Assembly (NCBI GenBank): GCA_035711845.1
Contig: DASTBU010000161.1
Coordinates: 1-11,434 of the forward strand
Length of the DNA stretch: 11,434 nt
Direction of reading: 5' to 3'
From: DASTBU01 sp035711845
GTDB taxonomy: Bacteria > Acidobacteriota > Vicinamibacteria > Vicinamibacterales > 2-12-FULL-66-21
Made by a program: the position numbers and the translations under genes. The notes beneath the pieces were generated by a model. That model ran no database searches. It was given only the letters and a program-made list of their open reading frames with translations, and was not told the origin of the DNA. Shown in pieces: positions 1 to 7,060 of this stretch. Each line of letters opens with the position of its first letter. Within the stretch, counting starts at the first letter, position 1.

Positions 1-3000
1 TGGCGCCGGATGATCTGCTGCATCGGCTCGAGCGCCATGCCGGCCTTCCGGGCGTCAGTGCTCGCGATCTCCCCGAACGGCAACGGACGATCGACGCGAC
101 TGTCGCATGGAGTTATCGACTACTGGCCCCGGACGAGCAGCGCATGTTTCGCCGTCTCGGCGCGCTGCCCGCACGATTTCCGATAGACGGAGCCGCGGCA
201 GTGCTTGCCGGTCGTGATGACCGTTTGTCGTGCAACGACGAAGCACTCCGCGCGACAGCTGCCTTAATCGACAAGAGTCTCCTTCTCCGAAGCAACATCT
301 CGGTGTCGGGTCGACCGTTGTACGACATGCTCGAAACCGTGCGCGCGTACGCGGCCCGCGAACTCACCAATGCAGGTGAACGCGACGACGCCGTTGAGGG
401 ACTGGTACGCTACAGCACTGCTGAAGCTGCTCTGGCCGCCGAGGAACTCGTCGGACCGGCGCAGGTTCAGTGGCTGGATCGCGTGCGTGAGGATCTCGAA
501 ACGCACCGCGGTGCCCTGGCGTGGCTCATAGCTCACGACCGGGCTGCGGAAGCGATCGACATTGCGTGGAGACTGGTGTTCTTCTGGATCATTCGTGGGC
601 GCGCGGCCGAGGGCCTGCGGTGGTACGAGCAGATCCTGAACCTGCCTTCCCTTCCGCCGGTTGTCGAATCGACAGCGCTCCTTGGAGCGGGTGCGATGGC
701 GTACGCGCTGGGTGAGATCGAGAACGCTCGCACCGCCTTGGCGCGCGCTCTCGCGCTGGCTCGCGATACCGGCGACATGGCGATACTGGCGACAGCTGAG
801 AACCTCTTGGGACGCGTGGAACTGTCACTGGGCCACGTGGACGCGGCTCGGAAGCACTTCGCCCACAGTCTTGATTGCTACCGAGCGCTGGCGCTCGCGT
901 GGGGCGTCGGGAATGCGCTGACAGGGCTGGCGACAGTGGAGCTTGCGACGGGTGACCCTGCATCCGCCGAGCGGCTGCTCGACGAGGCGGTCTCCGTGCT
1001 CCGGCCTGTAGCTCCGTGGTTTCTCGCGCTCGCGCTGAATGTCCGTGCCGCCGTCGCCGTACGACGCAACAATGCCGACGAAGCGATTGCGATCGTGCGC
1101 GACAGCCTCACAGGTATTCGCGCGCTCCATGACAATCACGCATTCGTCTTCGCGCTGGGCCCGCTTGCCGCTGCGGCGATACTCAAAGGCGACGATCCGT
1201 GGGCCGCGCGAATTCTGGCAGCCCGCGACGCCGCCACCGAACGCACAAATGCGACCGTCGTCGTCCGAGAATCCCTGGACACGCTCATCGGACTTGCGGA
1301 GCCCGAGGTGCGCGCTCGCCTTGGGCCGGAGCGGTGGTCCCACGCGTATGCGTCGGGACGCACCGTGTCTATCGATTCGCTCCTGAGCGATATCGAGCGC
1401 GCAAGCACTGAGAGAACCTCAGGTGCCGGCGCGACAGCCACACGCGAGGGGCTGACGCACCTCCCGGCCGGGTTTGTCGGTCGTACGGACGCGTTGTCAC
1501 GAATGCAAGGGTGGTTCAACAAGGCGCGCGACGGCGAGTGCCAGGCGGTATTCGTGACGGGAGAAGCGGGAATCGGCAAGACCACCCTGGTCGAAGCGTT
1601 CGCGCGCAGCGTCGCCAGCAAACCGAACGTGCGAATCTGCAGCGGACAATGTCTGGCGCAGTACGGGATGGGCGAAGCCTATCTGCCGATTCTGGATGCG
1701 ATCAGCCAACTATGCAGAGAAGACCCGTGGGTTGCCGACGTGCTGCGCGTCCACGCGCCGATGTGGCTCATGCAATTGCCCTCGATCGTGACGCCCTCGG
1801 ATCGCGAACTCTTTGGCCGCGAAGCCGCGAGCACGACGCGCGACCGGATGCTGAGGGAGATGGTCGATGCTCTGGATGCGTTGACGGAAAATGCGACCCT
1901 GGTGCTCATCCTGGAAGACCTGCATTGGAGCGACTTCTCGACCGTGGATTTGATTTCGTATGTTGCCCGCCGGCGCAAGGCTGCTCAGTTGATGTTAGTC
2001 GGAACCTATCGGCCAGCGGAACTGATCGACGGCCGACACCCGCTCCAGGCAGTGAAGCGAGAGCTTGTCGCTAAGCATCAGTGTGAGGAACTACAGCTCG
2101 AATATCTGACCGAGATGACCGTGAGGCAGCACCTCGCCGCGAGATTTCCCGGAAACCGCTTTCCTGGCGCGCTCGGCGCGGTCATTCACGAGCGGACTGA
2201 GGGCAATCCGCTTTTCATGGTCAACACAATCGAGCACTTGATAGCCGAACGGTTGATAGGACCGCACGAACAGGGCTGGCAATTAACAGCGCCAATCGAC
2301 ACAATCAGAGTTGGAGTTCCTGAATCCATCAGAGAACTCATCGTAAATCACTTCGATCGCCTCGACACGCGCGATCAACGCATCCTCGAAGCCGCAAGCG
2401 TCGCCGGCACGGAATTTTCTGTCGCCGCCGTGGCTGCAGCATTGGAGGATGACCTCGGGGGCGTGGAGATGCGGTGCGACGAGCTGAGCAACCGCCACCA
2501 ATTTCTCAAGTACAGTGGCACCCAGCTCCTTCCGAACGGACGGACCGTAAGCCGCTTCGCGTTCGTGCACGCTGTTTATCAGCAGGTCCTGTACGAGCGG
2601 CTGTTGCCATCAAGGCGCATTCAGGTGCACCAACGGATCGCACAGCGCGGAGAAGAAGTGTACGGCGAGCGGACGAACGAAATCGCTGCCGAACTAGCGA
2701 TGCACTTCGAGCACGCCACTGATGATCGGCGTGCAGCGAAATATCTTCACCAGGCTGCGCTCAATGCTCTGTCCCGGTCGGCGTATCGCGAGGCGGTCGC
2801 GCTCTCGCGCCGAGGGCTGGAGTTACTCGCTAGGTTGCCTGAGACGGACGAACATGACCGGCTGCGGCTTCGGCTGCAAATGACGCTCGGTGTGCCCCTG
2901 ATTGCGACCGAGGGCTACGCCGCAGCCGAGGTTGGAAGCTTGTATCTGCAGGCACGGCAGCTCTGCCGACGGCTCGGGTCGACAGGCGAGCTGTCACAGA

Positions 3001-4028
3001 CTCTATGGGGCCTATGGACGTTTCATATTTTGAGGGCCGAACTGTCGACCGCCGCAGAAATAGCAAGCCAATTCCTGCAGCTCGCCGAGAAAGATCCGGA
3101 CCCGGGCCTTTCGCTACGAGGCCACTGGACGATGGGGATAACGTGCACACATCAGGGACGTTTTCGCGTTGCGCTCGAGCACTTCGAGACGGCGTTGTCC
3201 CTATACGAGCGCGATCGAGAGCGCAGCGATGTGTTGGTCGATGCTCTGGACGCCGGTGTCGCCATGCGAGGTTTTGCGGGCTGGTCGCGTTGGTTCATCG
3301 GCCAGCCCGATCGGGCACTCGTGCCCATTCAGGAAGCGGTAGCGCTGGCGCGCCATCGTTCGGAACCCCACAGTCTGGCTCACGCACTGGCGTTTGCTGC
3401 GGTGTTTCATCAGCTTCGCCGCGAGCGACCGACTGCGCAGCAGTATGCCGATGAAGCTATCACGCTGTCGGCAGAGCATGGGCTCCCGCTCTATGAGGCT
3501 ATGGCGCGGGTCGTCCGTGGTTGGGCTCGAATTGGTCAAGGGGACAATGAAGAGGCCGCTGAGGAAATACGCCAAGGGCTGGCTGCCTGGCAAAGCACCG
3601 GTGCGCAGCTGATGCGGCCGCACTTCCTGGCGCTGCTGGCCGAAGGTTGTGCACCGACCGGGCGGGAGGACTCGGGGCTCCGTCTGCTCGACGAGGCGCT
3701 GGCGGTGTCCGAATCGACCGCCGAGCGCCACTACCAATCGGAACTCTATCGACTCAAGGGAGAGCGACTTCTGACACGCGCGCGCGAGCACGGCATTGAA
3801 GCGGCCGCCACGTGCTTCGAGCAGTCGCTCGCGATCGCTCGACAACAAGGGGCTCTGTCACTCGAGTTGCGCGCCACTCTGAGCCTCGCTCGCCTGCATC
3901 ATGGCCGTCGCCGCTCTGCGCTGCTGCGTGATCTCATCCTCCCTGTCTATGAGCGGTTCGACGAGGGATTCGACACCCTTGATTTGCGCGAAGCGCGAAG
4001 CCTGCTCGACTTGCGCACTGACAGCTGA
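1..4028 (+). CDS. Tandem STAND ATPase / TPR regulator, 5' end outside window
   Basis: The reading frame is open from base 3 to a TGA at 4026-4028, giving 1341 visible residues; the start lies upstream. An internal ATG at 144 is not the start, because coding homology runs through it. Counting codon 1 at base 3, codons 1-60 match the end of an NB-ARC/STAND module (TVAWSYRLLAPDEQRMFRRL, then DKSLLLR and LETVRAYAAREL), the COG3903 type of predicted regulator ATPase. Codons about 150-480 are alpha-helical TPR-like repeats. A second ATPase begins near codon 487 (FVGRTDAL), with Walker A GEAGIGKT at 520-527 (1560-1583) and Walker B LVLILEDLHWSD at 633-644, as in COG3899/AAA_16. Codons about 860-1341 are TPR-rich and end like the AAA-TPR part of class III cyclase fusions (YERFDEGFDTLDLREA). 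STAND proteins act as ligand-triggered signalling switches. The missing N-terminus may hold the output domain, for example winged helix or cyclase; this is inference. Confidence 0.9.
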   Translation, partial: APDDLLHRLERHAGLPGVSARDLPERQRTIDATVAWSYRLLAPDEQRMFRRLGALPARFPIDGAAAVLAGRDDRLSCNDEALRATAALIDKSLLLRSNISVSGRPLYDMLETVRAYAARELTNAGERDDAVEGLVRYSTAEAALAAEELVGPAQVQWLDRVREDLETHRGALAWLIAHDRAAEAIDIAWRLVFFWIIRGRAAEGLRWYEQILNLPSLPPVVESTALLGAGAMAYALGEIENARTALARALALARDTGDMAILATAENLLGRVELSLGHVDAARKHFAHSLDCYRALALAWGVGNALTGLATVELATGDPASAERLLDEAVSVLRPVAPWFLALALNVRAAVAVRRNNADEAIAIVRDSLTGIRALHDNHAFVFALGPLAAAAILKGDDPWAARILAARDAATERTNATVVVRESLDTLIGLAEPEVRARLGPERWSHAYASGRTVSIDSLLSDIERASTERTSGAGATATREGLTHLPAGFVGRTDALSRMQGWFNKARDGECQAVFVTGEAGIGKTTLVEAFARSVASKPNVRICSGQCLAQYGMGEAYLPILDAISQLCREDPWVADVLRVHAPMWLMQLPSIVTPSDRELFGREAASTTRDRMLREMVDALDALTENATLVLILEDLHWSDFSTVDLISYVARRRKAAQLMLVGTYRPAELIDGRHPLQAVKRELVAKHQCEELQLEYLTEMTVRQHLAARFPGNRFPGALGAVIHERTEGNPLFMVNTIEHLIAERLIGPHEQGWQLTAPIDTIRVGVPESIRELIVNHFDRLDTRDQRILEAASVAGTEFSVAAVAAALEDDLGGVEMRCDELSNRHQFLKYSGTQLLPNGRTVSRFAFVHAVYQQVLYERLLPSRRIQVHQRIAQRGEEVYGERTNEIAAELAMHFEHATDDRRAAKYLHQAALNALSRSAYREAVALSRRGLELLARLPETDEHDRLRLRLQMTLGVPLIATEGYAAAEVGSLYLQARQLCRRLGSTGELSQTLWGLWTFHILRAELSTAAEIASQFLQLAEKDPDPGLSLRGHWTMGITCTHQGRFRVALEHFETALSLYERDRERSDVLVDALDAGVAMRGFAGWSRWFIGQPDRALVPIQEAVALARHRSEPHSLAHALAFAAVFHQLRRERPTAQQYADEAITLSAEHGLPLYEAMARVVRGWARIGQGDNEEAAEEIRQGLAAWQSTGAQLMRPHFLALLAEGCAPTGREDSGLRLLDEALAVSESTAERHYQSELYRLKGERLLTRAREHGIEAAATCFEQSLAIARQQGALSLELRATLSLARLHHGRRRSALLRDLILPVYERFDEGFDTLDLREARSLLDLRTDS

Positions 4029-4149
4029 CCGCTCGCATTCTGGGCCTGCGCGGCGACCATACGCTCCACAGACGTCCAAAACAACCGGGGTCCTCCACTA
4101 TCCCCGTGATCTCGTTTCGACGGAATAAGCGGGCCGTACTTCAGCGACC

Positions 4150-4211
4150 AGAATAAGAGGCCAACCAACCAGCCGAGTCCTGCTCAAAGAAACCAGAGTT
4201 CTGTCGCGCCG
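4150..4211 (+). repeat. Dispersed repeat, copy 1 (short, divergent)
   Basis: This copy shares an ordered series of blocks with copies 2 and 3: GAATAAGAG, AACCAGCCGAGTCCTGCTC, then GAAACCAGAGTTCTG and GCGCCG. It contains an extra AACC duplication near its left end. It lacks the GC-rich right-hand module that copies 2 and 3 carry. No gene starts directly behind it; copy 2 follows about 100 bp later in the same orientation. Blocks were aligned by eye. Confidence 0.7.
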
Positions 4212-4308
4212 TTGCGGACGCGTTAGCTGAAGCCTACACACACCGTGGTGACTGCGACCATTGCCGTCAGCTCGTTCCGATCGAAGAAATGAGCATCGTA
4301 CAGGGACC

Positions 4309-4406
4309 GGAATAAAAACCCGACCAGTCGAATCCTGCTCCAAGGAACCAGGGTTCTGACGCGCCGAGTCGGTCACGGTGAGCGTGGCGAGTGCAGCGAC
4401 CGGGCC
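4309..4406 (+). repeat. Dispersed repeat, copy 2, upstream of DUF5777 gene
   Basis: The left part reads GGAATAAAAACCC, CCAGTCGAATCCTGCTC, then AAGGAACCAGGGTTCTGACG. The right part ends GGCGAGTGCAGCGACCGG. It aligns with copy 3 over its full length with few gaps and ends 28 bp before the ATG at 4435. CCTG (4334-4337) can pair with CAGG (4349-4352), and AAC with GTT outside it, so a small stem-loop is possible, though weaker than in copy 3. Read on the - strand, the left half ends in GGGTTTTTATT, which could look terminator-like. Its function is unknown: it could be a leader RNA, an operator or an intergenic selfish repeat. Confidence 0.8.
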
Positions 4407-4434
4407 CCATCGCATTAAAGGGGAATCACAGTTA

Positions 4435-5001
4435 ATGTTTGTGATCACGCTTCGCTCGATCGCCTTCTCAATCGCTACGCTGTTCACTGTATTGCCGTCG
4501 ACTGTCTCCGCACAGGGAAGGCAGCCGACCTCCGACCCCTCGACAAGTCAGCCCGCGAACCAGTCGGGCATCATGGCCGGCGATAACGACGATGCGGACC
4601 TGGTGCTCGCCGAGCCGGACTTTCAAGAGCGGTATTCGCCCGCGCTCGGCGTCGCTGTGTCGCGAATGTTCGCCGACCGGCTCGCCGTGTACGCCACGCC
4701 AGTCTGGGTGCACAACACCGCCGGAAATCTGAACGTCGACCGCGACACGTTTTTCGTGGGCATCGGTGGCCGCGTGCGAGTGAGCGCGACGGTGTATCTC
4801 GTCGGAGAGGTGGCTCCCCGGGCCGGCGGCTACAGTCCCGACAAGCCAGCCTTCGGGTTCGCCGTTGAGAAGCGGGCCGGCGGGCATCTCTTCCAGCTCA
4901 ATGTCAACAACGGACAGGGGACGACGTTCGCGCAGCTCGCACGTGGTGGCTTCGCAGACAGCCTCTATCTCGGATTCAATCTCGCACGGAAGTTCTTCTA
5001 G
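4435..5001 (+). CDS. DUF5777-like outer-membrane beta-barrel protein, shortened
   Basis: The product is 188 residues. The ATG at 4435 is chosen because AAAGGGGAA precedes it by about ten bases and it puts a signal peptide at the N-terminus: hydrophobic residues 4-22, likely cleavage after VSA at 26. An upstream in-frame GTG lies inside the repeat. Residues about 60-188 match what I recall as the C-terminal half of DUF5777 proteins: ERYSPALGVAVSRMF, TFFVGIGGRVRVSATVYLVG, APRAGGYSPDKPAFGF, KRAGGHLFQLNVNNGQGTTF, and a terminal RKFF whose last Phe suits an outer-membrane barrel. Full-length relatives are roughly 300 residues. Here a low-complexity linker (28-55, rich in S, P, Q, D) replaces the N-terminal barrel half, which suggests an internal deletion. 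Such genes often sit beside c-type cytochromes, and a cytochrome relic follows directly. The gene may be decaying. Confidence 0.72.
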   Translation: MFVITLRSIAFSIATLFTVLPSTVSAQGRQPTSDPSTSQPANQSGIMAGDNDDADLVLAEPDFQERYSPALGVAVSRMFADRLAVYATPVWVHNTAGNLNVDRDTFFVGIGGRVRVSATVYLVGEVAPRAGGYSPDKPAFGFAVEKRAGGHLFQLNVNNGQGTTFAQLARGGFADSLYLGFNLARKFF

Positions 5002-5074
5002 CCCGCTCTCAGGCGCGGTAGCCAATGCGGTGGGTTCAGTTGCGGACGTATGCCATCGAGAATCCACGTAGCGT

Positions 5075-5427
5075 GTGCGGCAAGACGCGGAGCTACGAGG
5101 GGACCTCGAGGCTGCGGCGATACGGATGCCGGCGTGGCGGGGGCGCCTCTCTGAGGCCCAAGTCGATGACCTCATCGCCTACCTGCGCGCGCTGGCCGCC
5201 GCCGACCTTCCAGAAGAGCCCGCGGTCCGGACAGGATATGCGATCGCCGAACGGCTTGGCTGCTTTCGCCGTCACGGTCCGGGCGGGCGCGGCGCGAGCA
5301 GGAATCCCGGGGGCCTCAAAGGCTACATCCCGCCATGGGACGGCCGTGATTTCGCGGAACTCGTGTGGTGGACGAGGTTGAGCTGAGGGAGTGGATCCTC
5401 GGTGGGCGTTCCGAACGGCTTCAAGCG
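5075..5427 (+). pseudogene. Cytochrome c gene remnant (damaged heme motif, frameshift, both ends lost)
   Basis: Frame 5075-5386 encodes the end of one cytochrome c domain (MPAWRGRLSEAQVDDLIAY) and then the start of a second (GYAIAERLGCFRRHGPGG, NPGGLKGYIPPWDGRDFAEL). The heme-binding CXXCH is CFRRH at 5261-5275: the second Cys codon is CGT, one transition from TGT. After GAACTCGTG (ending 5365) the frame breaks. The expected continuation DEVELREWILGGRSERL lies in another frame from 5371. The first heme domain upstream and the last helix downstream are both missing, and the only start is a GTG at 5075 without a ribosome binding site. Intact relatives are periplasmic electron carriers with two domains. 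Recognisable homology stops near 5425, about 12 bp before repeat copy 3. Confidence is high that this is cytochrome-derived and non-functional for heme attachment at this site. Confidence 0.85.
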
Positions 5428-5437
5428 ATGCGATTCA

Positions 5438-5532
5438 GGAATAGAAACCGAACCAGTCGAGTCCTGCTCAAGGAAGCAGGGTTTCCGACCGCCTCGCCGC
5501 TCGCTGTGAGTCGGCGAGCGCAGCGATCGGCC
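5438..5532 (+). repeat. Dispersed repeat, copy 3, upstream of beta-propeller gene
   Basis: Left part: GGAATAGAAACCG, ACCAGTCGAGTCCTGCTC, AAGGAAGCAGGGTTTCCGAC. Right part: TCGGCGAGCGCAGCGATCGG. This is the best structured copy. CCTGCT (5463-5468) pairs with AGCAGG (5475-5480), and GAAAC (5444-5448) pairs with GTTTC (5481-5485) directly outside, leaving a 14-nt one-sided bulge. A second hairpin, CTCGCCG (5493-5499) with CGGCGAG (5512-5518), follows. The copy ends 31 bp before the ATG at 5564, almost the same distance as copy 2 from its gene. Confidence 0.8.
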
Positions 5533-5563
5533 TAATCGAGACTGGAATGGAGCAGAGACAAAC

Positions 5564-6589
5564 ATGCTGAAGAAAGTGGCAGGGGTAACCGCGGCAGCGC
5601 TGCTGACGGCGGGCATTCTGGCGGCCGCGGAGCGGGACGGGGCAGTTATCGTAACGAGCTCGAACACAGCGGACAATCGCCTGCTGGTGTACGACACAGC
5701 GGGAACGCTCATTCAGGAAGTGCCGACGCTTGGGCAGGGCGGGGCTGGCGGGAATGCGGGCGGTATTGCGTCGAACAACGGAACCGTGGCGGTCGTGAAC
5801 TTCGGATCCCAGACCGTCTCGCTGTTCTCGCGCGGTGAGGCGGGTTTCGAGCTGCGCCAGACGATTCCGACCAGTTCACAGCCGGTCAGTGTCGCGTTCG
5901 GAAAGACTCATTTGTACGTGCTCGGCACAACGACCGTCGAATCACATCTGATCGGATCGGACGGAGTTGAGGCCAATGCGGACGGAATAGCAGGACTGCT
6001 GATCGCGGACGGCTCGGCGGCCCAGGTCGGCATCGCGGGCGAAGAATTGATCGTCACGGAAAAGAGTGGCGCGATCGAGCGCGTTCAGTTGCGCGACGAC
6101 GCGGTGTTCGGCACGCCGGTTGCGGTGCCACTCTCGGACGGGCAAAGCAATACACCGTTCGGATTGACGACCAGAGGCAGCAATGCCTACGTAACGTTCG
6201 CGGGCTCAGACACGGTCGGAGTCGTCAAGAACGATCGTCAGACGGCGTTTGCCGCCACGGGGATCCCCGGTGGAGCGGGGCAGCACTCTCCGTGCTGGAT
6301 CGCTGTCGTGGGCCCGTACCTCTTCACGACGAACTCGCCCAGCCGCAGCGTCTCGCGTCTGATCGCCGGCGGCGCGAATATCCTCCTCGACGCCGCTGTT
6401 GCCGCGCAAACAACATTAGCGCCTATCGATGTGGCTGCGGAAGGCGACCTGCTCGCCCTCGTGGAGACTGGAGGCGGCGCGTCACTGCTGACACAGTTCC
6501 ACATCGATGAGGACGGGAATCTCACGCGCACCGTCAGCACCCCAATTGCGAGCGCCGCCAACGGCATCGCGATCGTCCCTGCGAGGTAA
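5564..6589 (+). CDS. Secreted beta-propeller protein, lactonase-like
   Basis: The product is 341 residues. The N-terminus MLKKVAGVTAAALLTAGILA followed by AAERD is a clear Sec-type signal peptide, so the protein is exported. The mature part consists of repeated four-stranded-blade patterns: SSNTADNRLLVYDTAG, then GGIASNNGTVAVVNFGSQTV near 67-86, QPVSVAFGKTHLYVLG, NTPFGLTTRGSNAYVTFAGS, and HSPCWIAVVGPYLFTTNSPS. These resemble the seven-bladed YVTN/6-phosphogluconolactonase-like (lactonase family) propellers. I cannot place lactonase active-site residues, so catalytic activity is not claimed; many such proteins are binding or structural propellers. The start is supported by the signal peptide; GGAG lies rather far upstream (about 13 bases). 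The gene follows repeat copy 3 and precedes a 15-bp inverted repeat. Confidence 0.8.
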   Translation: MLKKVAGVTAAALLTAGILAAAERDGAVIVTSSNTADNRLLVYDTAGTLIQEVPTLGQGGAGGNAGGIASNNGTVAVVNFGSQTVSLFSRGEAGFELRQTIPTSSQPVSVAFGKTHLYVLGTTTVESHLIGSDGVEANADGIAGLLIADGSAAQVGIAGEELIVTEKSGAIERVQLRDDAVFGTPVAVPLSDGQSNTPFGLTTRGSNAYVTFAGSDTVGVVKNDRQTAFAATGIPGGAGQHSPCWIAVVGPYLFTTNSPSRSVSRLIAGGANILLDAAVAAQTTLAPIDVAAEGDLLALVETGGGASLLTQFHIDEDGNLTRTVSTPIASAANGIAIVPAR

Positions 6590-6599
6590 TGCTGCCCAA

Positions 6600-6653
6600 C
6601 GATGCGAGTGGCGAACCGGCGCCCGTTTGTGTCGCGCGTCGCCACTCGCATCG
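6600..6653. repeat. Perfect 15-bp inverted repeat (hairpin) between genes
   Basis: CGATGCGAGTGGCGA (6600-6614) is the exact reverse complement of TCGCCACTCGCATCG (6639-6653), with a 24-base GC-rich loop. It begins 11 bp after the propeller stop codon and ends 23 bp before the ATG at 6677. No T-run follows on either side, so a standard rho-independent terminator is not evident. It may end the upstream transcript, stabilise a 3' end, or lie in the leader of the downstream operon. An ATG inside the left arm (6602) is in frame with the next gene but is unlikely to be its start. Confidence 0.85.
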
Positions 6654-6665
6654 CGGCTGACTTCC

Positions 6666-6670
6666 GGAGG
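6666..6670 (+). promoter_or_regulatory. Ribosome binding site fixing the ABM start at 6677
   Basis: GGAGG lies six bases before ATG 6677. The longer frame from ATG 6602 starts inside the hairpin arm with no such motif, and its extra residues are rich in Arg and unlike the family. Confidence 0.8.
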
Positions 6671-6676
6671 ATTCGC

Positions 6677-7060
6677 ATGTGCACTGAAGGCGGTGTTGAG
6701 ATGGTCACGGTGGGTTTGTTGGTTCGCTTGGCAGCAAAACCGGGGCGAGAACCGGAACTCGAGCAGTTCCTTCGATCTGCTCTTCCGCTCGTCGAGAACG
6801 AGCTCGGTACCCCCGCTTGGTTCGCGTTGAAATTCGGTCCCTTGAGCTTCGGAATCTTCGATGCGTTTCCGGATGAGACCGCTCGCCAAGAGCACCTGGC
6901 TGGAGCCGTCGCGGCAGCCCTCATGGCACGGGTAGAGGATCTGCTGGCTGCGCCTCCGGACATTGAATACGTGGACACGTTCGCGTCGAAGCTGCCGCAG
7001 GCGGCTGATGCACTTCGTCCGACTGGGGCCCTCGGCCCTGAAGGTGCAAACGATGAATGA
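6677..7060 (+). CDS. Antibiotic biosynthesis monooxygenase (ABM) family, putative quinol monooxygenase
   Basis: The product is 127 residues, with the ABM domain at about 9-107. The sequence opens with VTVGLLVRLAAKPG, the usual first strand, then GREPELEQFLRSALPLVENE, WFALKFGPLSFGIFDAFPDE, and an alpha-helical RQEHLAGAVAAALMARVEDL, a pattern common to small dimeric ferredoxin-like ABM proteins. Characterised members oxidise quinols or polyketide substrates without metal or flavin; the substrate here cannot be read from sequence. A second possible start at 6701 would remove eight residues. The last 20 residues are a polar tail beyond the fold. The stop overlaps the start of the DoxX gene (ATGAATGA), implying translational coupling and a shared operon with the membrane protein and HAD hydrolase. 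Confidence 0.85.
   Translation: MCTEGGVEMVTVGLLVRLAAKPGREPELEQFLRSALPLVENELGTPAWFALKFGPLSFGIFDAFPDETARQEHLAGAVAAALMARVEDLLAAPPDIEYVDTFASKLPQAADALRPTGALGPEGANDE

Larger units (their letters stand above)
4029..4434. other. 406-bp intergenic region with two repeat copies
   Basis: No convincing gene is present on either strand between the ATPase stop and the ATG at 4435. Short open frames exist but cut across the repeats and lack ribosome binding sites. The stretch holds two copies of the dispersed repeat (4150-4211 and 4309-4406), plus an isolated GGAATAA at 4121-4127 that may be a further remnant. I see no strong rho-independent terminator after the ATPase gene and no sigma70-type promoter I would defend. 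Confidence 0.6.

Noticed and set aside
3947..4168. Minus-strand 73-codon frame with a GDSGGP motif as in trypsin-like proteases
   Set aside because: It is too short, lacks His and Asp motifs, and is antisense to the end of the clearly coding ATPase gene; the motif is coincidental.
4309..4406. tRNA-like T-arm in the repeat (GTCGAATCC followed by TGCTCCA)
   Set aside because: The bases before it (GACCA) do not pair with those after (CCTGC), and no acceptor, D or anticodon arm can be drawn.
4098..4487. Minus-strand frame containing LEQDSTGR, with a similar LEQDSTGS in a minus-strand frame at 5323-5712, suggesting a repeated protein motif
   Set aside because: Both are the reverse reading of the DNA repeat; flanking residues do not match, copy 1 does not keep the frame, and no ribosome binding site precedes either. 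The shared unit is the DNA, not a protein.
6593..6660. Integron attC site (GCCCAAC followed by a long inverted repeat)
   Set aside because: The partner core GTTRRRY is missing on the other side (sequence there is CGGCTGAC), and the downstream genes are overlapping rather than separated by attC sites.
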